A stretch of 35,995 bases of DNA from Candidatus Roizmanbacteria bacterium RIFCSPHIGHO2_02_FULL_37_13b (GTDB lineage: Bacteria; Patescibacteriota; Microgenomatia; UBA1406; HO2-37-13b), in NCBI GenBank assembly GCA_001789395.1, contig MFZK01000005.1:1-35995 (forward strand), written 5' to 3'. A program made the translations under genes and the position numbers. Below, in pieces: positions 10,890 to 17,892 of the stretch. Under the pieces are notes generated by a model. It saw only the letters and a list, made by a program, of their open reading frames with translations. It was not told where the DNA came from and made no database searches. Positions within the stretch are counted from its first letter, which is position 1; each line of letters begins with the position of its first letter.

Positions 10890-12257
10890 CTATGATTTTA
10901 TTTCTTTTTCAATTTTGTTTCTAACAACGGTTGCATCTGCTTGACCCTTAAGTTCTCTCATCACGCTTCCTACTAGAAACATGATAACGTTTGTTTTACC
11001 TTTTTTATATTCTCCAATTGCTTTTTGATTCTGATCGAGAATAATATCTATAGTCTTTTTCAATTGCGTCTCATCCGTTTCTTTAGGTGATAATAATGAA
11101 CTGAGTTGTTTTATGAATTTATCGGGTATTAAATCTGTGGATATTTTTTTATTCACAATTAATGTGGCAATTGAATTTTCTAGGTTTTGACTTTTTACTT
11201 GTAGTTTTGACTTTTGACTTTTGAGTTTTGAGTTTATTACATCAAAGTATTCCGCAATATTCTTATCCCTCGTTAAAATAAAAGCATCTTGATACTTCAA
11301 ACCGTAATCTCTCATGTATCTTTCAACCTTACTACCCGGCAGTTCTGGCACGGTAATTTTCGCCAAAAATGACTCTTTAAACACCATCGGCGGTATATCA
11401 GGCTCAGGAAAATAACGGTAGTCATGCGCTTCTTCTTTTGTCCGTTGTGAAAAAGTTACATTCTTATTTTCATTAAATCCCCGCGTCTCTTGAACTGGTG
11501 TTTCACCTGTCTCTAATATTTCTGTCTGCCGCTTTATTTCATAATCAATGGCGTATTTCGCATAGCGAAAAGAGTTAATATTTTTTATCTCAACTTTATA
11601 ATTAGGTAATTTTTCTTGTTTCATGTTCCATGTTTCAAGTTTCATGAGCGAGACATTCGGCTCTACTCTCATCGACCCTTTTTCCATATCACAGTCGGCG
11701 ACATCCAGATATCTAAGGATCGTCTGTAATTCCTCTAAAAAATGTTTCGCATCGTCACTAATTCTAAAAACTGGCTCCGTAACTATTTCAACTAGTGGTA
11801 CCCCGGCTCTATTAAAGTCGACTAACGATTCATTTCCTTGATGAATTAGTTTTCCCGTATCTTCTTCTAAGTGAACACGTGTAATGGCAATTTCTTTTTC
11901 TTCAACTTTGAATTCTGAATTCTGAATTTTGAATTTAAGCGATCCTTTGATCGCGATTGGTTGATCGTATTGACTAATTTGGTAAGCCTTTGGTAAATCA
12001 GGATAAAAATAATTTTTACGATCAAATTTTGAAATTGTATTTATCTTACAATTTAAAGCTTTTGCAATTTTTATCGTCCATTCCACAGCTTTTTTATTTG
12101 GCACTGGCAATGTCCCGGGCAATCCCAAGCAGACAGGACAATTATTACTATTTGGAGGTTTACCAAACCAGTCACAAGGACAACCACAAAACATTTTTGA
12201 TTTTGTCTTGAGTTCAACGTGAATTTCAAGTCCTATTATTGGTTGATATTTATTCAT
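10890..12257 (-). CDS. gatB: Aspartyl/glutamyl-tRNA amidotransferase subunit B
   Basis: GatB, 455 residues, binds misacylated Glu-tRNA-Gln or Asp-tRNA-Asn and amidates it with ammonia from GatA. The start at 12257 (MNKYQPIIGLEIHVEL) matches the family; an upstream in-frame ATG at 12302 adds 15 unrelated residues. Seen: the Cys-rich FCGCPCDWFG..NCPVCLGLPG segment, HLEEDTGKL, NFNRAGVPL-like DFNRAGVPLVEIVTEP, and the C-terminal YqeY-type tail. Oddity: three 7-bp-period arrays lie in frame, at about residues 106-117, 204-213 and 342-357. They give peptides such as KFKIQNSEFKVEEK and KLETWNMKQEK that replace or extend loops. Confidence 0.95.
   Translation of the reverse strand: MNKYQPIIGLEIHVELKTKSKMFCGCPCDWFGKPPNSNNCPVCLGLPGTLPVPNKKAVEWTIKIAKALNCKINTISKFDRKNYFYPDLPKAYQISQYDQPIAIKGSLKFKIQNSEFKVEEKEIAITRVHLEEDTGKLIHQGNESLVDFNRAGVPLVEIVTEPVFRISDDAKHFLEELQTILRYLDVADCDMEKGSMRVEPNVSLMKLETWNMKQEKLPNYKVEIKNINSFRYAKYAIDYEIKRQTEILETGETPVQETRGFNENKNVTFSQRTKEEAHDYRYFPEPDIPPMVFKESFLAKITVPELPGSKVERYMRDYGLKYQDAFILTRDKNIAEYFDVINSKLKSQKSKLQVKSQNLENSIATLIVNKKISTDLIPDKFIKQLSSLLSPKETDETQLKKTIDIILDQNQKAIGEYKKGKTNVIMFLVGSVMRELKGQADATVVRNKIEKEIKS
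11171..11236. repeat. 7-bp-period repeat array inside gatB (first by coordinate)
   Basis: Units of the TTTTGAC / TTTTGAG type repeat from about 11185 to 11232 with one 6-base irregularity at 11199-11204. Less perfect units extend to both sides. It encodes the Lys/Ser/Gln-rich stretch SKLKSQKSKLQVKSQN in the linker before the GatB tail domain. Confidence 0.8.
11618..11645. repeat. 7-bp-period repeat array inside gatB (second)
   Basis: Four units of GTTTCAT type with two single-base changes. The unit is the reverse complement of the ATGAAAC heptad in the two atp intergenic arrays. On the coding strand it gives MKLETWNMKQEK, about six residues more than usual in the loop before VEIKNINSFR. Confidence 0.85.
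11906..11940. repeat. 7-bp-period repeat array inside gatB (third)
   Basis: Units TTCTGAA, TTCTGAA, TTTTGAA and flanking variants at exact 7-base spacing. They encode FKIQNSEFKVEEK in the beta-hairpin before the HLEED motif. Confidence 0.85.
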
Positions 12258-12274
12258 AAATTGAATTTCGCGTA

Positions 12275-12300
12275 GAATGCGGATGTGAACAAACGCATTC
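12275..12300 (-). other. Hairpin between gatA and gatB
   Basis: Arms GAATGCG and CGCATTC enclose a 12-base loop immediately upstream of gatB. There is no U-run, so it is not a terminator. It may affect mRNA stability or gatB initiation; this is inference. Confidence 0.35.
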
Positions 12301-12317
12301 AAGCAAAATTTTTCTTA

Positions 12318-13715
12318 TTAATCAGGATATAATTTCAACATCTGATTCTTTATCCCAAAAAACTCTGTCTCCTTTTCAAACTGATAACTTATATTTAATA
12401 AATCTTCTTCTCTAAAATGATTTGCCATGATTTGTAAGCCTATGGGTAAATCTTTTTTATCCAAACCAACGGGAAGATTGATTGCCGGGATACCGGCTGC
12501 AGAAGCCGGTTCGCAAAGCTTGTCCATCATTTCTCCAAAAAAAGGATACTTTTCAGATTCGCCAATCTTTAATGCCGTACATGGAGCGGTTGGACCGACA
12601 ATAAAATCAACGTCCTTAAAAGCGACTTCAAAGTCATTTCTTATTAATTGTCGCGCTTTCAATGCTTTTTTATAATATGCGTCATAATATCCATGGGAAA
12701 GTGTATATGTACCAAGCATTATCCTTGTTTTGGCTTCTTTACCAAATGCACTACGATCACTACCATATCTAATTCCGTCATAACGGCCCAGATTGGATGA
12801 AACTTCAGAGCGCTGAAGAATTGTATAAACGGATACGGCGTATTTCGGATCTATTAATTTCACTTTCCGGATTTTATGACCTGATTTTTTTAATATCTGA
12901 ATACATTGATCTATTCGACCACAAATCTCTTCATTTACATCATTAAAATATTCATCTGCAATGCCAATTGTATAAGTTTTTTTTGTATTAAGGTAATTTC
13001 CATAATTGACAACAGGAGTCTCAACCGAGGTAGCATCATAAGGATCTCGACCTGCTATTATTTGTAAAAGCAGTGCTACATCCGCGACATTTAAAGCCAG
13101 AATTCCCGGACAATCCCACGAAGATCCCATGGCTATGACACCGTATCTTGATATTCGACCATAGGTTGGTTTCAAACCAACGACACCACACCATCCTGCG
13201 GGAATTCTAATTGATCCGGCTGTTTCAGAGCCTATAGCAATCGGCGACAAATAGCTGGCTACAGAAGCAGCAGAACCACCTGATGATCCTCCAGCTACCC
13301 TGGAATAATCCATTGGATTTTTTGTGACTCCAAAATCTGATGTTTCCGTTGATGATCCGTGGGCCCAAGCATCAGTATTGGTTTTACCTATGATGACTCC
13401 TGATTCTTTTTTTATCCGTGCTACCACTGTAGAATCATATGGAGGAATAAAGTCAGCTAATACTATGGATGCTGCAGATGTTCGAACGCCTTGAGTACAA
13501 AAATTATCTTTAATAGCGACTGGAATTCCGGAAAGATTACCAATGTTTTTGATAACCTGATCACTAGAATCAACTATGACGCTTAAATATGAATTTATTT
13601 CCTTATCGTATTTTGTAATACGGTTAAGAAAATAATCATAAAGCTCTTCTACTTTTAGTTGTTTTGATAAAAGTAGTTTCTTTAACTCAATGACAGATTT
13701 ACCCAATAATTTCAT
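12318..13715 (-). CDS. gatA: Aspartyl/glutamyl-tRNA amidotransferase subunit A
   Basis: A 465-residue amidase-signature enzyme that hydrolyses glutamine and passes ammonia to GatB. The catalytic triad Lys69 (PVAIKDNF), cis-Ser144 (GGSSGGSAAS) and Ser168 (GSETAGSIR) is complete, with the same Lys-Ser and Ser-Ser spacings as in Staphylococcus GatA. The usual TGGSIR is TAGSIR here, a mild change. The start at 13715 overlaps the gatC stop by 4 bases (ATGA), so translation is likely coupled. It is followed by gatB. Confidence 0.97.
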   Translation of the reverse strand: MKLLGKSVIELKKLLLSKQLKVEELYDYFLNRITKYDKEINSYLSVIVDSSDQVIKNIGNLSGIPVAIKDNFCTQGVRTSAASIVLADFIPPYDSTVVARIKKESGVIIGKTNTDAWAHGSSTETSDFGVTKNPMDYSRVAGGSSGGSAASVASYLSPIAIGSETAGSIRIPAGWCGVVGLKPTYGRISRYGVIAMGSSWDCPGILALNVADVALLLQIIAGRDPYDATSVETPVVNYGNYLNTKKTYTIGIADEYFNDVNEEICGRIDQCIQILKKSGHKIRKVKLIDPKYAVSVYTILQRSEVSSNLGRYDGIRYGSDRSAFGKEAKTRIMLGTYTLSHGYYDAYYKKALKARQLIRNDFEVAFKDVDFIVGPTAPCTALKIGESEKYPFFGEMMDKLCEPASAAGIPAINLPVGLDKKDLPIGLQIMANHFREEDLLNISYQFEKETEFFGIKNQMLKLYPD

Positions 13716-14014
13716 ATGATTCTTGAAACGATAAAAAAATTATTTTTCTTTTTTTTTGCATTTTTAAAAACTGTAGATTGATCTAGCAATCTACTTTCAT
13801 CAATCGAATCATCGCGAAATACATTAGTTGCAGAAGTTGTATAAGTTGCCTCTGAAATAGCTGAGGTATCTAAGTCACCCAGGTTTTCAAAATAATCTAA
13901 TGTCTCATTCAGTTGTTTCTCGATCACCAGAAGTTCACTGTCATTTAACTGAAGTTTTGAAAGTTCCATCAAATGAATCAGATCTGATTTTGTAAGATGT
14001 TTAGTTTTAGTCAT
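13712..14014 (-). CDS. gatC: Aspartyl/glutamyl-tRNA amidotransferase subunit C
   Basis: A 100-residue small subunit that wraps around GatA and GatB. The N-terminal helices contain the family pattern HLTKSDLIHLMELSKLQLNDSELLVIEKQLNETLDYFENL, followed by an extended tail with the FRDD motif. I choose the start at 14014 (MTKTKHLTK). The ATG at 14050 would add a hydrophobic 12-residue extension not seen in GatC. The stop overlaps gatA as ATGA. Confidence 0.9.
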   Translation of the reverse strand: MTKTKHLTKSDLIHLMELSKLQLNDSELLVIEKQLNETLDYFENLGDLDTSAISEATYTTSATNVFRDDSIDESRLLDQSTVFKNAKKKKNNFFIVSRII

Positions 14015-14090
14015 AAGCAAATTGATCAAACACAGTATAATAAACTTCATCTAAAAAATCACTAGTTCGAAGAGTAGCCCGGGTAATTTT

Positions 14091-15533
14091 TCAAAATTCA
14101 TTCCACAAGATCTGATTAGTTACTTCATGGTGATAGATAATTTCTGATCGCTTAACAAGATTTCCTAGATTTTTTGGTGATCGTTCGGCTGCTAGCTGCT
14201 TAAAACGACAATACTTCTCCTTGTTTACTTCGCCAATTGTTTTATTTATCCAATCACTGGCTTTGAAGGTTTTGATAGCATCATATATATTATCCGGTAA
14301 AAATCTCAATCGATCTCTCTGATTTGCCTTTTTTTTGAGCTTTTGTCCCTCCAGGGCTGTCTTTGATATCAAAAATAAGGCTAAATACGGATTGGCATCA
14401 CAAGCTACAGAACGAATTTCTATTCTTGCTGTTTTTTCGTTACCTGCTGGAATTCGAATCATAGAACCTCTATCGACAGCCGATACTTTAATTTGATTCG
14501 GAGCTTCAAATTTAGGGTCTAGTCGACGATATGCATTAACACTCGAATTAAGTACCAAGCACATTTCTGGTGCATGATTTAAAATTCTCTCAATGACTTC
14601 CCAAGCCAGTGAAGATAAATTTTCCCTTCCTTTATCGTCAAAAAAAAGATTCTCCCCTTTTTTATTTAGTGAATAGTTTAAATGCATTCCGCTACCGTTT
14701 ATATTTGCTTTAGGTTTTGGAAGAAAGGTCGCTGTCATATCCATGCTGTTTGCAATTTGGCGACAAACTAGTTTATAAAGTTGAATATTATCGCAAGCTT
14801 GATTTACATCACGATATTTGAAATTAAGTTCAAATTGTGATGGTGCTACTTCCGGGTGATCTTTCTCATTTCCAAAACCCATTGCTCGTTGCGCCTCAGC
14901 ACATCGGTCAATAAATTGTCGTAATTTATCAAGCGGGAGTGAATGGTAATAACCACCGGTTGAAATTAACTTGAAGCCGTTCTCTTCGATAAAATTTTGT
15001 TCTGCCGATTTTCCGTCGACCAAAAATCCTTCAATTTCTGCTGATAAATATATCTGGTAATTATATTCTTTCTGAAGCTTCCTTGAATAAGATGAAAGCA
15101 AACTCCGAAAATCAGATTCATATGGACTACGGTCGCGATTTAGAATATCGGCAAACATAATCACTTTGCCCGCACCAAATATATCGGCAGGCAACCACCG
15201 AAAACTGCTGTAATCAGCCTTCAACCGCAAATCAGACTCATGAAGACTTGAAAAGCCTCTTATAGAAGATCCATCAAAGGTCAGATTATCATCCGAATGT
15301 ATGAAATATTTCTTATCATAATCTATCATGTGGAATCTTCCTTCGATATCTGTAAAACATAGAGTAATTGCTTTTATCTTAGATTCTTTAGAAAGATAGT
15401 CCTTATACTCCTGTTCGAGCAGTTTTTGATTTGTAGATATTCCCTTTTTCAAAGCCGATAAGTTTTTTCTTTCAAGTTCATCATAAGGTATTTCAAGAAA
15501 AGATTTTAATATATCTGGGTAATTTATATCCAT
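14091..15533 (-). CDS. glnA: Glutamine synthetase (type I-like)
   Basis: A 480-residue ATP-dependent enzyme making glutamine from glutamate and ammonia. Motifs in order: beta-grasp segment with FDGSSIRGF (about 88-96), SAEIEGFL (metal-binding Glu), the DHPEVAPSQFEL segment, NGSGMHLN (ATP/glutamate site), NSSVNAYRRL, and RIPAGNEKTARIEIRSVACDANPYL. I do not see the adenylylation loop Tyr motif (NLYDLPP) of classical GSI-beta, so adenylylation control is unlikely. It lies directly upstream of gatCAB, which consumes glutamine. The start at 15533 follows a 79-base AT-rich gap after nth. Confidence 0.92.
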   Translation of the reverse strand: MDINYPDILKSFLEIPYDELERKNLSALKKGISTNQKLLEQEYKDYLSKESKIKAITLCFTDIEGRFHMIDYDKKYFIHSDDNLTFDGSSIRGFSSLHESDLRLKADYSSFRWLPADIFGAGKVIMFADILNRDRSPYESDFRSLLSSYSRKLQKEYNYQIYLSAEIEGFLVDGKSAEQNFIEENGFKLISTGGYYHSLPLDKLRQFIDRCAEAQRAMGFGNEKDHPEVAPSQFELNFKYRDVNQACDNIQLYKLVCRQIANSMDMTATFLPKPKANINGSGMHLNYSLNKKGENLFFDDKGRENLSSLAWEVIERILNHAPEMCLVLNSSVNAYRRLDPKFEAPNQIKVSAVDRGSMIRIPAGNEKTARIEIRSVACDANPYLALFLISKTALEGQKLKKKANQRDRLRFLPDNIYDAIKTFKASDWINKTIGEVNKEKYCRFKQLAAERSPKNLGNLVKRSEIIYHHEVTNQILWNEF

Positions 15534-15612
15534 TTTATATTAAATAAATAAATAATAATTATAAAAGTAATATAAATAAATATTAAAGTCAAGACGATAA
15601 AATAAAACGACT

Positions 15613-16263
15613 TTATGATAAAATCTTACTTAGAGGATCCTCATTTGAATTCACTTTCGAAGCAGGTGAGTATTGTCGGCCATAATCAATCAACCGATAA
15701 GTAAAATCAAACCATTCTTTTTTCGGTAAAATTGACATTAAATCCTTCTCTATTTTGACCGGATCAACTTCATCAGTCAACCCATATTTTTTTGAAAGTC
15801 TCTTCACGTGGGTGTCAACCGCAATTCCTTCGACAATACCATAGGCATTTCCTAAAACAACATTGGCGGTTTTTCTCGCTACGCCCGGTAATTGCAAGAT
15901 TTCATCCATTGAATTTGGCACAAGCCCATTGTATTTTTCCTTGATAATTTTGGCTGATGAAAGTATATTTTTAGCTTTATTTTTATAAAAACCGGTTGAT
16001 CTTATATCTTGTTCAAATTCTTGTTGATTAACTTTTAAATAATCCTCTATGATTTTATATTTATTAAATAGCTTTTCAGTAACCTTATTGACCATCTTAT
16101 CAGTACATTGCGCCGATAATATAACCGCTACTAAAAGTTCGAAGTTATTTGAATAATTTAATACAATTTTTGCATCGGGAATAATTTGCTTCAGTTTTCT
16201 AATAATAATCCCAGCCCTTTTTTTTCTAGTGTTAAATTCTTTAGAGGTTTCATTACTTTTCAT
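15613..16263 (-). CDS. nth: Endonuclease III-like DNA glycosylase lacking the 4Fe-4S cluster
   Basis: A 216-residue base-excision repair glycosylase/AP lyase. The helix-hairpin-helix LPGVARKTANVV carries catalytic Lys131, and catalytic Asp150 is in IAVDTHVKRL. The C-terminus should hold four cysteines (C-x6-C-x2-C-x5-C). Here the aligned part reads YGRQYSPASKVNSNEDPL and has none; the only Cys in the protein is at residue 53. The iron-sulphur cluster is therefore lost while the active site is intact, as in some fungal Nth homologues. The start abuts a 7-bp-period array. The upstream gene on this strand is htpX. Confidence 0.93.
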   Translation of the reverse strand: MKSNETSKEFNTRKKRAGIIIRKLKQIIPDAKIVLNYSNNFELLVAVILSAQCTDKMVNKVTEKLFNKYKIIEDYLKVNQQEFEQDIRSTGFYKNKAKNILSSAKIIKEKYNGLVPNSMDEILQLPGVARKTANVVLGNAYGIVEGIAVDTHVKRLSKKYGLTDEVDPVKIEKDLMSILPKKEWFDFTYRLIDYGRQYSPASKVNSNEDPLSKILS

Positions 16264-16296
16264 ACTAAATACTAGATACTTTATACTAAATATTTT
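16262..16296. repeat. 7-bp-period repeat array between htpX and nth
   Basis: Four units of ATACTAA type (ATACTAA, ATACTAG, ATACTTT, ATACTAA) plus a decayed fifth lie in exact 7-base register. They fill the gap and reach the nth start codon. The base content differs from the atp arrays but the period is the same. Confidence 0.8.
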
Positions 16297-16297
16297 T

Positions 16298-17194
16298 TTA
16301 CATTTCCCTAAGAAGCTTTACTCTCTCTTCAATCGGTGGATGAGTAGAAAAAAGATTAGAAATAAATCCGGAAGTCCTCGTGCCTTTTTTAAAAGGATTT
16401 GAGATATACAGATGTGCAGTCGCATTGGTAGCGTGTTTAAGTGGTTGTCGGTCTCCAGAAATTTTGATGAGTGCATTTGCCAAGCCATCTGGATTTCTTG
16501 TCAATAGTGCACCGGAGGCATCGGCGAGCAGTTCTCGTTTGCGACTGACTGCCAATTGTATTAATGTTGCGGCAATTGGCATAATGAAAAGCGTCAGAAT
16601 AAAAAGCAATGTCGATAATCCACTACCACGATTATCATTGTCGTCTCGCATCCCACCCCAGAACATGCTTCTGGTAATCCAATCAGCGACAAAGACCACG
16701 GTACCGACTAGGACCGTAACTATCGTCGATACTAAAATATCATAATTTTTGACATGAGATAATTCATGAGATATGACACCCTCAAGTTCTGCTCTATCTA
16801 GTTTTTGTAAGATACCGGTTGTTGCAGCAACGACCGCATGTTTTGGATCTCTACCCGTAGCGAAAGCATTCAACGCTGGATCTGAAATTACATAAAGCTT
16901 AGGCATTGGTAATCCTGCGGCTATAGAAAGGTTTTCTGCTACGGTATAATAATCAAAATATTCTTTTTTACCAGCTGGTTTAGCTCCCGACATAGCTAAA
17001 ACTAATTTATCACTATAAAAATAACTACCGACACTGGTTATAAGTGAAAAGATAATTCCTACTACGAAATATGAATTTGAATTGCCTGTGTATTTTCCAA
17101 CTATAAAAAAGAAAAAAGATATAAAAATAATAAAGAAAAAAATTATTAGGTAAGTTTTTATCTTGTTTCCGGTTATTTGGGAATAAATGGTCAT
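16298..17194 (-). CDS. htpX: HtpX-type membrane zinc metalloprotease
   Basis: A 298-residue M48 protease of the cytoplasmic membrane that degrades damaged membrane proteins. There are two N-terminal membrane helices (about 14-33 and 42-60). The zinc motif HELSH is at 143-147 with catalytic Glu144, and the third ligand Glu221 lies in SRKRELLADASGA. Two further hydrophobic segments lie at about 152-175 and 195-216. FATGRDPKHAVVAATTG is the typical substrate-strand region. lemA lies directly upstream, the common lemA-htpX pairing. Confidence 0.95.
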   Translation of the reverse strand: MTIYSQITGNKIKTYLIIFFFIIFISFFFFIVGKYTGNSNSYFVVGIIFSLITSVGSYFYSDKLVLAMSGAKPAGKKEYFDYYTVAENLSIAAGLPMPKLYVISDPALNAFATGRDPKHAVVAATTGILQKLDRAELEGVISHELSHVKNYDILVSTIVTVLVGTVVFVADWITRSMFWGGMRDDNDNRGSGLSTLLFILTLFIMPIAATLIQLAVSRKRELLADASGALLTRNPDGLANALIKISGDRQPLKHATNATAHLYISNPFKKGTRTSGFISNLFSTHPPIEERVKLLREM

Positions 17195-17200
17195 ATAAAG

Positions 17201-17280
17201 ATTACAAGATACAAGAAACTAAGAAATTCCAAATTAAAATTTCCAAACAAGTTTGTTTCTTGGTTATTGTTTCTTGTTAC
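17201..17280. repeat. Mirror-like 7-bp-period array between lemA and htpX
   Basis: The left half has heptads such as GATACAA and GAAACTA. The right half has their complements (TTCTTGG, TTCTTGT). The halves meet near 17247-17256. ACAAGAAAC at 17212-17220 is matched by GTTTCTT at 17254-17260 and by GTTTCTTGT at 17269-17277. The whole gap between the two genes is repeat. Confidence 0.75.
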
Positions 17281-17281
17281 T

Positions 17282-17833
17282 TTAGAATGTCACTTTAACA
17301 CTTTTCTTCTCTTCCTCTGTAGCCTCAAAAAATTCCTCTTCTTTAAATCCGAGCATATTGGCAAATATATTATTCGGAAGTACCTTAATTTTGGTGTTAT
17401 ATTCTAAAACATTTGAATTAAAAAATTGTCTCGAGTATGCGATTTTGTCTTCCGTGTCCTCGAGTTGTCTTTGTAAGTCACGGAAATTTTCACTTGCCTT
17501 GAGATCGGGATATGCTTCGGCAACTGCAAAAAGTGATTTTAGAGCATCGGTCAGCATGTTATTTGCCTCAGCTTTACCACTCATTGAATCTGCTTTCATT
17601 AAGGAAGAACGGGCCTTTGTCACATTCTCAAAGACTGACTTTTCATGTTTGGCATAACCTTTGACCGTCTCAACTAAATTTGGGATCAGATCTATTCGAC
17701 GTTTTAGTTGTACATCTATCCCAGACAACGCCTCCTTAATTCGAGTTTTTAAAACAACCAGTGAATTATAAGTGGACCATAAATAAACAGCAAGAAGAAC
17801 TACAATCCCAATTAACAAAAAAGGTAAATTCAT
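17282..17833 (-). CDS. lemA: LemA family membrane protein
   Basis: A 183-residue protein with one N-terminal membrane helix (about 3-20) and a long helical bundle. Family signatures: [43 protein letters not shown], the [10 protein letters not shown] segment, [37 protein letters not shown], and [16 protein letters not shown]. Function is not fully known; the LemA cytoplasmic helices are thought to work with membrane proteases. Its position upstream of htpX supports this. Confidence 0.95.
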   Translation of the reverse strand: MNLPFLLIGIVVLLAVYLWSTYNSLVVLKTRIKEALSGIDVQLKRRIDLIPNLVETVKGYAKHEKSVFENVTKARSSLMKADSMSGKAEANNMLTDALKSLFAVAEAYPDLKASENFRDLQRQLEDTEDKIAYSRQFFNSNVLEYNTKIKVLPNNIFANMLGFKEEEFFEATEEEKKSVKVTF

Positions 17834-17892
17834 AAATTAGGTGAAATTTAACTTATAATTTGAAATGTGTATTGATACAGTATACCAAAAAA

